Source of the DNA: Delphinapterus leucas
Taxonomy: Eukaryota; Chordata; Mammalia; Artiodactyla; Monodontidae
Assembly (NCBI RefSeq): GCF_002288925.2
Contig: NW_022098001.1
Location: 10,148,094-10,212,093, forward strand
Length of the DNA stretch: 64,000 bases
Direction of reading: 5' to 3'
Made by a program: the position numbers and the translations under genes. This document shows positions 44,891-55,648 of this stretch, piece by piece. Position 1 is the stretch's first letter. Each line of letters begins with the position of its first letter. The notes beneath the pieces are model-generated. The model was given only the letters and a program-made list of their open reading frames with translations. It made no database searches and had not been told where the DNA came from.

Positions 44891-45394
44891 GGAAGAGAAA
44901 AGAGCATGAAGCCACTCTGCCAGGAGTCTTCCAATCCTAATTCACTGACATGGCTCCAGCCCCAAACCTATTATCAGGGTCTGCTATGGTCTTCTTAAGG
45001 GGTCCCAGAAGACACAATGTTGGTTAAACAATTTGCTCAGTGTTTAATTTACCCAAAGACCTAACAGATGACTCATCAGAAAGCACAGCCCTGCCCACAT
45101 CCTGAGATTCAGAATCCACAGGTGGTGCTATCCTTGGTTTTGCTGCTTCCTTGACATCTCCTCTTCAATACTTCCATATCGTAAATTGTAAAGATTTTGT
45201 CCAAAAAGACAAACATATACTTTTGCCACAAGCTATCACGCTCACTGAAATGTTTCCACTCAGCAGTTTGTATGCACATGTGGTAAGGTGTTGTGCATCC
45301 ATGGCTATCCACTCATCCATCATTCATCTATTTGACTGTCCATCTGTGACAAGACAGCAAGTTCTGACCAGTCAGGCCCAGGGTTGACAACCAG
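44891..45394. other. Unique sequence with an orphan minus-strand frame
   Basis: A 67-codon minus-strand frame (45109-45312), with SERDSLWQKYMFVF-type text, is not a recognised repeat frame. It has no identified homologue from memory and could be a pseudogene piece or chance. Nothing else is seen. Confidence 0.3.
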
Positions 45395-47270
45395 GCTCTC
45401 AAACTCTTCCAGAAAATGAAAAAGGAACACTCTCAAACTCATTTTATGAGGCCACCATTACCCTGATACTAAAGCCAGATAAGGACACTACAAGAAAACT
45501 ATCGGCCAATATTCCAGAGGAATATAGACGCAAATATTCTCAGCAGAATAAGAGCAAAACAAAATCAGCAGCACATTAAAAGGATCACTTACCACAATCA
45601 AGTGGAATTTACCCTGTGAGGCAAGGACGGTTCAAAATATGCAAATCAATAAATGTGACACAATCATATCAATAAAAAAAAAATATATGATCATCTCAAT
45701 AGTCACAAAAAAACATTTGACAAAATTCAAATTGCATTCATGATAAACACCCTCAACAAATCAGGTATGGAAGGAACATATCTTAAAATAATAAAGGCCA
45801 TACATGACAAGCCAACAACTAACATCATACTCAATGGTGGAAGGCTGAAAGCTTTTCCTCTAAGATCAGAAACAAAAGGACACCCACTCTTACCATTCCT
45901 ATTCAACATAATACTGGAAGGCCCAGCCAGAGCAATCAAGCAAGAAAAAAAAAAAAAGGCATCACATTTGGAAAGGAAGAAATAAAATCGTCTCTATTTG
46001 CAGATAACATGATTTTATATAGACAAAATCCTAAAGACTCCACCAAAGAACTGTTAATCGAATGAACAAATTCAGTAAAGTGACAGGAAACAAAATTAAC
46101 ATATAAAAAAGCAGCAGCATTTCTATAAACTAATGACACATTATCTGGAAAAAATAAAGAAAATGATTCCATTTATAATAGCATCAGAAACAATGAAACA
46201 TTTACAAACAAATTTAATCAAGGAGGTGAAAGGTCTTTACACTGAAAATAACAAGACATTAATAATGAAAGAAATCAAGGAAGATGCAAATAAATGAAAA
46301 GATACCCCACGTTCATGGATTAGAGGAATTAATACTGTTAAAATGTCCATACTACCCAAAGACATCTACACATTCAATGCAATGTCTATCAATATTCCAA
46401 TAGCAATTTCTCTTTATAAATACGTAAAAAAAAAATCCTAAAGTTTACATAAAACCACAAAAAAAACCCAAATAGTTAAAGCAATCTTGAGAAAGAACAA
46501 CAAAGCTAGAGGCATCACACGTTCCAGTTTCAAACTATTTTATAAAGCTATAGTAATCCAAAAAGTACAGTACTGACATAAAAACAGACAAATAGACCAA
46601 TGGAACAGAATCAAGAACACAGAAATGAACCCACGCATACTAATAATTGGTAAGGAGGTAAGAATACTGAATGAAACAAAAGACAATCTCTTCAATAAAT
46701 GATTCTGGGAAAATTGGATATTCAAATGTTAAAAGAATGAAACGAGACCCCTATATTTCACACAACTCACCGAAAATTAATTCAAAATGAATTAAAGACT
46801 TCAACATAAAACCTATAAAATTCCTAGAAGAAAACATAGGGAGCTCCTCGACAAAGGTATCAGCAGCCATTTATTGGATATACAACTAAAATACAAGCAA
46901 CAAAAGCAAAAAAAAAAATAACTGAGAGCACATCAAAAATAAAAAACCTCTACACAGCAAAAGAAACAATCACCAAAATGAAAAGAATACTCAGGAAATG
47001 GGAGACAATAATTCAAAATCACCTACCTGATAAGGGATTAATATACAGTATATATAAAGAATTCATATAACTCAATGACAGGAAGAACAAATGACACAAT
47101 TTAAAAATGGGTAAAGGACCTGAAAAGACATTTTCCTAAAGAAGATATACAGATAGCCAACAGATACATGAAACTGTCCTCAGCATCACTAATGATTAGG
47201 GAAATGCAAAACAAAAATCACAAGGAGGTATCACCTCATACCTGTTAGAATGTCTATCATCAAAAAGACA
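45395..47270 (+). pseudogene. LINE-1 ORF2 remnant with FADN in place of FADD
   Basis: Readable RT pieces include a GTYLKIIKAIHDKPTTNIIL-like stretch (about 45776-45835), with LLPFLFNIILEGPARAI further on. At 45999-46013 the motif C reads FADNM, so the second catalytic aspartate is asparagine. The C-terminal part continues to 47270 with many stops, and there is no endonuclease domain. It is a non-functional relic. Confidence 0.8.
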
Positions 47271-47276
47271 AGAGAG
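45395..47276 (+). mobile_element. Older 5'-truncated LINE-1, first part
   Basis: It begins within the ORF2 RT domain and runs to TCATCAAAAAGACAAGAGAG, just before the cysteine-rich segment. The rest of the element resumes at 54609 with AAAAAGACAAGGGATAACAA. Divergence from the LINE-1 inside it and its many stops mark it as older. Confidence 0.87.
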
Positions 47277-47486
47277 GGGCTTCACTGGTGGCGCAGTGGT
47301 TGGGGGTCCGCCTGCCGGTGCAGGGGATGCGGGTTCGTGCCCCGGTCCGGGAGGATCCTGCATGCCGTGGAGCGGCTGGGCCTGTGGGCCATGGCCACTG
47401 GGCCTGCACGTCCGGAGCCTGTGCTCCGCAGCGGGAGAGGCCACAGGAGTGAGAGGCCCACATACCACAAAAAAAATTTTTTTTTT
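47277..47486 (+). mobile_element. CHR-2-like SINE at the LINE-1 insertion site
   Basis: GGGCTTCACTGGTGGCGCAG, GGGTTCGTGCCCCGGTCC and a late CCCACATACCACAAAAAAAA then T-run. AAAAGACAAGAGAG (47263-47276) is repeated as AAAGACAAGAGAG (47487-47499), directly before the LINE-1 5' end. Confidence 0.93.
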
Positions 47487-47500
47487 AAAGACAAGAGAGA

Positions 47501-48385
47501 AGAGTAACCAAGATGGCGCAGTATAAGGACATGCTCTCACTCCCTCTTGCGAGAACACCAGAATCACAACTAGCTGCTGGACAACCATCAACAAGAAGAT
47601 ACTGGAACTCACCAAAAAAGATACCCCACATCCAAAGACAAAGGAGAAGCCAAAATGAGATGGTAGGAGGGGTGCAATCACGGTAAAATCAAATCCCAGA
47701 CTGGAGAACACTTATACCACGGAAGTCCACCCACTGGAGTAACGGTTCTGAGCCCGTCAGGCTTCCCAACCTGGGGGTCTGGCAAGGGGAGGAGAAATTC
47801 CTAGAGAATCAGACTTTGAAGACTAGTGGGAACTGATTGCAAGACTTCGACAGGAAGTCGAAGTCTGGGGGAAACAGAGACTCCACTCTTGGAGGGCACA
47901 CACAAAGTAACGTGCGCATCAGGACCCAGGGGAAGGAGCAGTGACTCCAGGGGAGACTGAAACAGACCTACCTGCTAGTGTTAGAGGGTCTCCTGCAGAG
48001 GCGAGGCAGGGCGGGTGGGGGGGGGTGGCACACCATGGGGACAAGGACACTGACAGCAGAAGTTCCAGGAAGTACTCCCTGGCGTGAGCCCTCCCAGAGT
48101 CTGTCATTATCCCCACCAAAGAGCCCAGGCAGGCTCCAGTGTTGGGTTGCCTCCAGCCAAACAACCAACAGGGAGGGAACCTAGCCCCACTCATCAAGAG
48201 TCAAGTGGATTAAACTTTTACTGAGCTCTGCCCACCAGAGCAAGGGTCAGCTCTACCCACTGCCAGTCCCTCCCATCAAGCCTCTTAGATAGCCTCATCT
48301 ACCACAGCGCAGACAGCACAAGCAAGAAGAACTACAATCCTGCAGCCTGTGGAACAAAAACCACATTCACAGAAAGACAGACAAG
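47501..48385 (+). promoter_or_regulatory. LINE-1 5' UTR with YY1-type site
   Basis: The 5' UTR starts AGAGTAACCAAGATGGCGCA. The core CCAAGATGGCGC (47508-47519) matches the YY1 site that directs LINE-1 transcription start in mammals. A G-run stretch, GGGTGGGGGGGGGTGG, is at 48013-48028. A minus-strand promoter is known in some LINE-1 5' UTRs but is not visible here. Confidence 0.7.
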
Positions 48386-49283
48386 ATGAAAAGACAGAGG
48401 GCTATGTACCAGATGAAGGAACAAGATAAAACTCCAGAAAAACAACTGAATGAAGTGGAGATAGGCAACCTTCCAGAAAAAGAATTCAGATTAATGATAG
48501 TGAAAATGATCCAGGACCTCAGAAAAAGAATGGAGGCAAAGATTGAGAGGATGCAAGAAATGTTTAACAAAGGCCTAGAAGCATTAAAGAACAAACAAAC
48601 AGAGATGAACAATACAATAAATGAAAACTACACTAGAAGGAATCAATAGCAGAATAACTGAAGCAGAAGAACGGATAAGTAAGCTGGAAGACAGAAGAGT
48701 GGAATTCACTGCTGCGGAACAGAATAAAGAAAAAAGAATGAAAAGAAATGAAGACCAACTAAGAGAACTGTGGGACAACATTAAACACAACAACATTCAC
48801 ATTATAGGGACCCAGAAGGAAAACAGAGAAAAAAGGACCAGAGAAAAAATTTGAAAAGATTATAGTTGAAAATTTCCCTAACATGGAAAAAGAAATAGCC
48901 ACCCAAATACAGGAAGCGCAGAGAGTCCCATACAGGATAAACCCAAGGAGAAACACACCGAGACACACAGTAATCAAACCAGCAAAAATTAAAGACAAAG
49001 AAAAATTATTGAAAGCAGTGAGGGAAAAACGACAAATAACAACAAGAGAACTCCCGTAAGGTTAACAGCTGATTTCTCAGCAGAAACACTACAAGCCAGA
49101 AGGGGGTGGCATGATATACTTAAAGTGATGAAAGAGAAGAACCTACAACAAAGATTACTCTACCTGGCATGAATCTCATTCAGATTCCATGGAGAAATCA
49201 AAAGCTTTACAGACAAGCAAAAGCTAAGAGAATTCAGCACCACCAAACCAGCTCTACAAAAAATGCTAAAGGAAATTCTCTAA
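48386..49283 (+). pseudogene. LINE-1 ORF1 remnant
   Basis: ORF1 normally encodes a trimeric RNA-binding chaperone that packages LINE-1 RNA. The reading starts MKRQRAMYQMKEQDKTPEKQ at 48386 and gives a coiled-coil-like region (LRKRMEAKIERMQEMFNKG-type). The frame shifts near 48640 and reads on to 48854, then shifts again. A C-terminal-domain part (ADFSAETLQARRGWHDILKV) is in a further frame and meets a stop where the usual PARISFR text would be. The ancestral stop is at 49281-49283. At least three shifts or stops abolish function. Confidence 0.82.
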
Positions 49284-49403
49284 GAGAGAAAGAAAAGAGA
49301 AGAAAAGTACCTACAAAAGAGAAGACCTACAAAAGAAGGACCTACGAACAAGAAGGACCTACAAAAGAAGAAAAGTAACTACAAAAACAAACCCAAAACA
49401 ATT

Positions 49404-52400
49404 ATGAAAATGGTCATAGGAACATACATATCGATAATTACCTTAAACGTGAATGGACTAAATACTCCAACCAAAAGACACAGGCTAGCTCAATGGATAC
49501 AAAAACGAGACACATATATAGCCTATCTACAAGAAACCCACTTCAGATGCAGGGACACATACAGGCTGAAAGTGAGGGGATGGAAAAAGATATTGCATGC
49601 TAATGGAAATCAAAAGAAAGCTGGAGTAGCTATACTCATATCATATAAAATAGATTTTAAAATAAAGAATGTTACAAGAGACAAGGAAGGACACTACATA
49701 ATGATTAAGGGATTGATCCAAGAAGAAGATATAACAAGTATAAATATATATGCACCTAACACAGGAGCACCTTAATATATAAGGCAACTGCTGACAGCTA
49801 TGAAAGAGGAAATCGACACTAACACAATAATAGTGGGGTACTTTAACACCTCAATTACACCAATGGACACATTATACAAAATGAAAATAAATAAGGTAAC
49901 AGAAGCTTTAAATGACACAAGATACCAGATAGATTTAATTGATATTTATAGGATATTCCATCCAAAAACAGCAGATTACACTTTCTTCTCAAGTGTGCAT
50001 GGAACATTCTCCAGGATAGAGCCTATCTTGGGTCACAAATCAAGCCTCAGTGAATTTAAGAAAATTGAAATCGTATCAAGCATCTTTTCTGACGCAACGC
50101 TATGAGATTAGAAATGAATTACAGGTGAAAAAAACGTAAAAAACACAAACACATTGAGGCTAAACAATACATTACTAAATAACCAAGAGTTCACTGAAGA
50201 AATCAAAGAGGAAATCAAAAAATACCTAGAGACAAATGACAATGAAAACACGATGATCCAAAACCTTTGGGATGCAGAAAAAGCAGTTCTAAGAGAGAAG
50301 TTAATAGTTATACAAGCCTACCTCAAGAAACAAGAAAAATCTCAAGTAAACAATCTACACTTATACCTAAAGGAACTAGAGAAGAAGAACAATCAAAACC
50401 CAAAGGTAGCAGAAGGAAAGAAATCATAAAGATCAGAGCAGAAATAAATGAAATAGAAACAAAAAAATATATATAGCAAAGGTCAATAAAACTAAAAGCT
50501 GGTTCTTTGAGAAGATTAACAAAATTGATAAACCATTAGGCAGACTCATCAAGAAAAAGAGGAAGAGGACTCAAATCAATAAAATGAGAAATGAAAAAGG
50601 AGAAGTTACAACAGACACCACAGAAATACAAAGCATCCTAAGAGACTACTAGAAGGAAATTCATGCCAATAAAATGGACAACCTGGAAGTAATGGACAAA
50701 TTCTTAGAAAGTTATAACCTTCCAAGACTGAACCACGAAGAAACAGAAAATAGGAACAGACCAGTCACAAGGAATGCAATTGAAACTGTGATTAAAAATC
50801 TTCCAACAAACCAAACTTCAGGACCAGATGGCTTCACAGGTGAATTCTATCAAACATTTAGAGAAGAGCTGACACCCATCCTTCTCAAACACTTCCAAAA
50901 AACTAAAGAGGGAAGAACACGCCCAAACTCATTCTATGAGGCCACCATCACCCTGATACCAAAACCAGACAAAGATACTACAAAAAAAGAAAATAACAGA
51001 CCAATACCACTGATGAATATAGATGCAAAAATCCTCAACAAAAGACTAGCAAACAGAATCCAACAACACATTAAAAGGATCATACACCATGAACAACTGG
51101 GATTTTTCCCAGCGTTGCAAGGATTCTTCAATATACGCAAATCAATCAATGTGATATACCATATTAACAAAGTGAAGAATAAAAACCATGTGATCATCTC
51201 AATAGATGCAGAAAAAGCTTTTGACAAAATTCAACAGCCATTTATGATAAAAACTCTCCAGAGAGTGGGCATAAAGGGAACATACCTCAACATAATAAAG
51301 GCCATATGTGACAAACCCACAGCAAACATCATTCTCAATGGTGAGAAACTGAAAGCATTTGCTCTAAGATCAGGAACAAGACAAGGATGTCCACTCTCAC
51401 CACTATTATTCAAATTCATTTTGGAAGTCCTAGCCACGGCAATCAGAGAAGAAGAAGAAATAAAAGGAATACAAATTGGAAAGGAAGAAGTTAAACTGTC
51501 ACGGTTTGCTGATGACATGATACTACACATAGAGAATCCTAAAAATGCCACCAGAAAACTACTAGAGCTAATCAATGAATTTCGTAAAGTTTCAGGATAC
51601 AAAATTAATGCACAGAAATCTCTTGCATTCCTATACACTAATGATGAAAAATCTGAAAAAGAAATTATGGAAACACTGCCATTTACCACTGCAATAAAAA
51701 GAATAAAATACCTAGGAATAAACCTACCTAGGGAGACAAAGACCTGTATGCAGAACACTATAAGACACTGATGAAAGAAGTTAAAGATGACACCAACAGA
51801 CAGAGAGATATACCATGTTCTTGGATTGGAAGAATCAATATTGTGAAAATGACTATACTACCCAAAGCAATCTACAGACTCAATGCAATCCCTATCAAAT
51901 TACCAATGGCATTTTTTACAGAACTGGAATAAATCATCTTAAAATCTGTATGGAGACACAAAAGACCCCGAATACCCAAAGCAGCCTTGAGGGAAAAAAA
52001 CGGAGCTGGAGGAATCAGACTCCCTGGCTTCAGACTGTACTATAAAGCTACAGTAATCAAGACAATATGGTACTGGCACGAAAACAGAAACACAGATCAA
52101 TGGAACAAGATAGAAAGCCCAGAGATTAACCCACACACCTATGGTCAACTAATCTCCAACAAAGGAGGCAAGGATATACAATGGAGAAAAGACAGTCTCT
52201 TCAATAAGTGGTGCCGGGAAAACTGGACCACTACATGTAAAAGAGTGAAATTAGAACACTCCCTAACACCATACACAAAAATAAACTCAAAATGGATTCG
52301 AGGTCTAAATGTAAGACCAGACACTAGAAAACTCTTAGAGGAAAACACAGGAAGAACACTCTTTGACATAAATCACAGCAAGATCTCTTTTGATCCACCT

Positions 52401-53449
52401 CCTAGAGCAATGGAAATAAAAACAAAAATAAACAAATGGGACCTAATGAACCTTAAAAGCTTTCGCACAGCAAAGGAAACCATAAACAAGACAAAAAGAC
52501 AACCCTCAGAATGGGACAAAATGTTTGGAAAAGAATCAATGGACAAAGGATTAATCTCCAAAATATATAAACAGCTCCTGCAGCTCAATATTAAAGAAAC
52601 AAACAACCCAATCCAGAAATGGGCAGAAGACCTAAATAGACATTTCTCCAAAGAAGACATACAGATGGCCAAGAAGCACATGAAAAGCTGCTCAACATCA
52701 CAAATTATTAGAGAAATGCAAATCAAAACTACAATGAGGTAGCACCTCACACCAGTTAGAATGGGCATCATCAGAAAATCTACAAACAACAAATGCTGGA
52801 GAGGGTGTGGAGAAAAGGGAACCCTCTTGCACTGTTGGTGGGAATGTAAATTGATACAGCCACTATGGCGAACAGTATGGAGGTTCCTTAAAAAACTGAA
52901 AATAGAATTACCATATGATCCAGCAATCCCACTACTGGGCATATACCCAGAGAAAACCATAATTCAAAAAGACACATGCAGGACTTCCCTGGTGTTGCAA
53001 TGGTTGAGAGTCTGCCTGCCGATGCAGGGGACACGGGTTCGTGCCCCAGTCCAGGAAGATCCCACATGCCGCGGAGCGGCTAGGCCCGTAAGACATGGCC
53101 GCTGAGCCTGCGTGTCCGGAGCCTGTGCTCCGCAACAGGAGAGGCCACAACAGTGAGAGGCCCATGTACCGCAAAAAAAAAAAAAAAACAAAAAACACGC
53201 ACCCCATTGTTCACTGCAGCACTATTTACAATAGCCAGTTCATGGAAGCAACCTCAATGCCCATCAACAGACGAGTGGATAAAGAAGATGTGGTACATAT
53301 ATACAATGGAATATTACTCATCCATAAAAAGGAATGAAATTAAGTCATTTGTTGAGACGTGGATGGACCTAGAGACTGTCATACAGAGTGAAGTAAGTCA
53401 GAAAGAGAAAAACAAATATCGTATGTTATCACATGTATGTGGAACCTAG
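49404..53449 (+). pseudogene. LINE-1 ORF2 remnant; endonuclease broken, RT motifs kept
   Basis: ORF2 encodes endonuclease, reverse transcriptase and a C-terminal cysteine-rich domain. Endonuclease: LQETHF is present with its glutamate (near 49528), but the usual GDFNT reads GYFNT at 49836-49850, so the catalytic aspartate is lost. IEPILG stands where an aspartate-histidine pair is usual, and the SDHNA stretch is shifted near 50093. RT: a 365-codon open frame (50674-51771) keeps motif A as [11 protein letters not shown] (51199-51231) and motif C as FADD (51506-51517). The C-terminal part (51987-52742 and 52761 on) has [19 protein letters not shown] with all four metal-type ligands. A SINE cuts ORF2 at 52980. 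Confidence 0.86.
52981..53190 (+). mobile_element. CHR-2-like SINE inside LINE-1 ORF2
   Basis: GGACTTCCCTGGTGTTGCAA, GGGTTCGTGCCCCAGTCC and ATGTACCGCAAAAAAAAAAA. The left copy AAAAAGACACATGCA (52966-52980) and the right copy AAAAACACGCA (53191-53201) are imperfect duplications of ORF2 text. It interrupts ORF2 about 60 codons after the cysteine-rich segment. Confidence 0.92.
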
Positions 53450-53805
53450 AAAAATGGTACAGATGAACCAGTTTGCAGGGCAGAAGTTGAGACGCAGATG
53501 TAGAGAACAAATGTATGGACACCAGGTGGGGAAAACCACAGTGGGTTGGGGATGGTGGTGTGCTGAATTGGACGATTGGGATTGACATGTATACACTGAT
53601 GTGTATAAAACTGATGACTAATAACCTGCAGTATAAAAAAACAAACAAAAAAACAACTAATAATAAACTTTCTTTGGGTTATTTGTATGGAAATATGCTA
53701 ATATATTTATTTCAGACATTACATGAAATTTCTAAAAATCTTATATGTTTTGGTATAATGTTATAAATCATAATTCTAGTTATTAATTTAAAATGTATAT
53801 CTCAG

Positions 53806-54113
53806 GGCTTCCCTGGTGGCGCAGTGGTTGAGAGTCCGCCTGCCAATGCAGGGGACGTGGGTTTGTGCCCCGGACTGGGAAGATCCCACATGCCACAGAG
53901 CGGCTGGGCCCGTGAGCCATGGCTGCTGAGCCTGTGTGTCCAGAGCCTGTGCTCCGCAATGGAAGAGGCCACAACAGTGAGAGGCCTGCGTACCNNNNNN
54001 NNNNNNNNNNNNNNNNNNNNNNNNNNNNNNNNNNNNNNNNNNNNNNNNNNNNNNNNNNNNNNNNNNNNNNNNNNNNNNNNNNNNNNNNNNNNNNAAAAAA
54101 AAAAAAAAAAAAA
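53806..54113 (+). mobile_element. CHR-2-like SINE containing an assembly gap
   Basis: GGCTTCCCTGGTGGCGCAG, GGGTTTGTGCCCCGGACTGG and GGCCTGCGTACC, then 100 N, then 22 A. AAATGTATATCTCAG (53791-53805) and AAATGTAAATCTCAG (54114-54128) are the duplications. Both ends of the SINE are present, so the missing sequence is probably only the end of GTACCGC and part of the A tail. Confidence 0.9.
53995..54094. other. 100-base N run (assembly gap)
   Basis: Exactly 100 N bases, the usual placeholder for a gap of unknown size. Frames that cross it are artefacts. Confidence 0.99.
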
Positions 54114-54128
54114 AAATGTAAATCTCAG

Positions 54129-54603
54129 AAATAACTAAATTTCCTTGTCAATTGCATTATTATGAACTTTCATCAAATCTTTAACCGTGGTCATTTTTAA
54201 GTCTTTTGTCATTTACAGACAGTTCTGGGTGTACTCTGATGCTTCTGCAAAAATGTTCCTATAGAAGGGTTTCATCTTCAAGGAATTCATGGAAAAGACT
54301 CTCATAAGTACAGCTTTCTGGTAACTGACTATACTGCTGAACTGAATGAATAAGCATTTTCAGAACTCTAATGGAAAACTGATGAATTCATAAAAGTGCT
54401 AACAAAACATCAATATAAAAAAAGTTAATTACATGGGACTGAGTGAACTGATGAGGATGATTATAATTTTTGTAACTTTCTGTTTGAATAAAAAAAATAA
54501 AAGAAAAATAAAAGAATAAAATAAAGTCAAATTCTAATTTGTAAATTTCAATACTGGTGTTGGTTGTCCAACAACTGTTTTATGTGTAAAAGAGAGAGCT
54601 TTT
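54129..54603 (+). other. 3'-UTR-like unique segment inside the transduced unit
   Basis: This is not LINE-1 or CHR SINE. It has no open frame and holds several AATAAA hexamers near 54486-54526, with a clean poly(A) run at 54604. It has the look of the 3' part of a transcript, but I do not recognise a source gene. Confidence 0.4.
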
Positions 54604-54608
54604 AAAAA

Positions 54609-55425
54609 AAAAAAAAGACAAGGGATAACAAATGTTGGCAAGGATGTGGAGGAAAGGGAACCCTTGGGCACTGTTGGTGGGATTGTAAGTTGGTGCAACC
54701 ACTATGGAAAACAGTGTGGAGGTTCCTCAAAAAATTAAAATTAGCACTACCATATGACCCACAAATTTGCTTCTGGGTCTATATCCGAAGGAAATAAATC
54801 ACTATGTCCAAGAGATACCTGAATTCCCATGTTCACTGCAGCATTATTTACAATAGCAAGATATGAGAACAACCTAAGTGTCCATCAACAGATGAGTGGA
54901 TAAAGAAAATATGGTTTAAATACACAATGGAATACTATTCAGTCACAAAGAAACAAAGGAAATCCTGGCATATTCGATAAAAAACAAAACATGAGCCTTC
55001 AGGGGATCATCCTAAGTGAAATAAGTCAAGAAAGACAAATACTGTTTGATCTGACTTATATGTAGAAGAGGGGAGGGGAGGAAGCCTCACAGAAAAAGAG
55101 ATAAGATTTGTGGTTACAAGAGGGAGGAGATGGAGGGCAGGGAAATTGGATAAAGGTGGTCAAAAGGTACATACTTCCACTTATAAAATAAGTAAGTACT
55201 GCAGATGTAATGTACAACATAATGACTAGTTAATAACGCTGTATGGTATATTTGAGAGTTACTAAAAGAGGAAATCCTGAAAGTTCTCATCACAAGGGGG
55301 AAAAAAATATTTTTTCTTTTTTATTTTATCTATACAAGGCAACGGATGTTCACTAAACTTACTGTGGTAAATCATTTCCCAACAAACGTAAGGCAAGTCA
55401 TTATGCTGCATGAACATTATAACAA
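54609..55425 (+). mobile_element. Older LINE-1, second part (3' end)
   Basis: This continues the element at 45395-47276. GACAAGGGATAACAAATGTT then GGCAAGGATGTGGAGGAAAG is the cysteine-rich region start, followed by the ORF2 tail (54860-54960) and 3' UTR to GGCAAGTCATTATGCTGCAT. With the 7.1-kb insertion removed the two parts join in register. Confidence 0.87.
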
Positions 55426-55630
55426 TAGTGATCTCTCCAATTCATAAGCATGAATATCTTTTCCATTTTTGTCTTCTTCAATTTATTTTATTAAATTTTT
55501 ATTCCAATTTAAACATCAAAAAGTCTTATTGGTACTTTTTAAAGCAAATCTAACTCAAGTCATTTTTACTTTTAGGCAAGGATACTTTATAATCAATACT
55601 TCTATCTGGAAGGAAAATTTTATAACAGAT
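55426..55630. other. Unique sequence
   Basis: Nothing is recognised here. Confidence 0.4.
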
Positions 55631-55648
55631 CAAAAATGTATATTTTAG

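Larger units (their letters stand above)
47501..53650 (+). mobile_element. Near-full-length LINE-1 (about 6.1 kb)
   Basis: The element has a 5' UTR (47501-48385), an ORF1 relic, an ORF2 relic and a 3' UTR ending at about 53635-53650 with an A-rich tail. It is among the least decayed LINE-1 copies in the window and, by nesting, is younger than the LINE-1 at 45395. A SINE (52981-53190) interrupts the 3' part of ORF2. ORF1 and ORF2 are both broken, so it cannot move on its own. It is followed by non-LINE sequence (53651-54608) before the second copy of the target-site duplication. Confidence 0.9.
53651..54608 (+). mobile_element. Possible LINE-1 3' transduced segment
   Basis: About 950 bp of non-LINE sequence (with a CHR-2 SINE and an N gap) lies between the LINE-1 3' end and AAAAAGACAAGGGA (54612-54625), which matches AAAGACAAGAGA (47487-47498) on the left. 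It ends in a poly(A) run (54604-54616) just before that duplication. The whole LINE-1 plus this segment interrupts one older LINE-1, as expected if transcription read through the LINE-1 terminator. AATAAA-rich text occupies 54486-54526. Confidence 0.6.

Noticed and set aside
47196..47711. 171-codon minus-strand frame
   Set aside because: It crosses the end of an old LINE-1, a SINE and a LINE-1 5' UTR, so it cannot be an ancestral gene.
51231..51758. 175-codon minus-strand frame
   Set aside because: It is the shadow of the LINE-1 RT frame at 50674-51771 on the other strand.
52373..52960. 195-codon minus-strand frame with several hydrophobic stretches
   Set aside because: It is the antisense of the LINE-1 ORF2 C-terminal region; similar frames occur opposite every LINE-1 copy in the window.
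53824..54138. Open frames across 53995-54094
   Set aside because: They only stay open because N codons are read through; they cross an assembly gap in a SINE tail.
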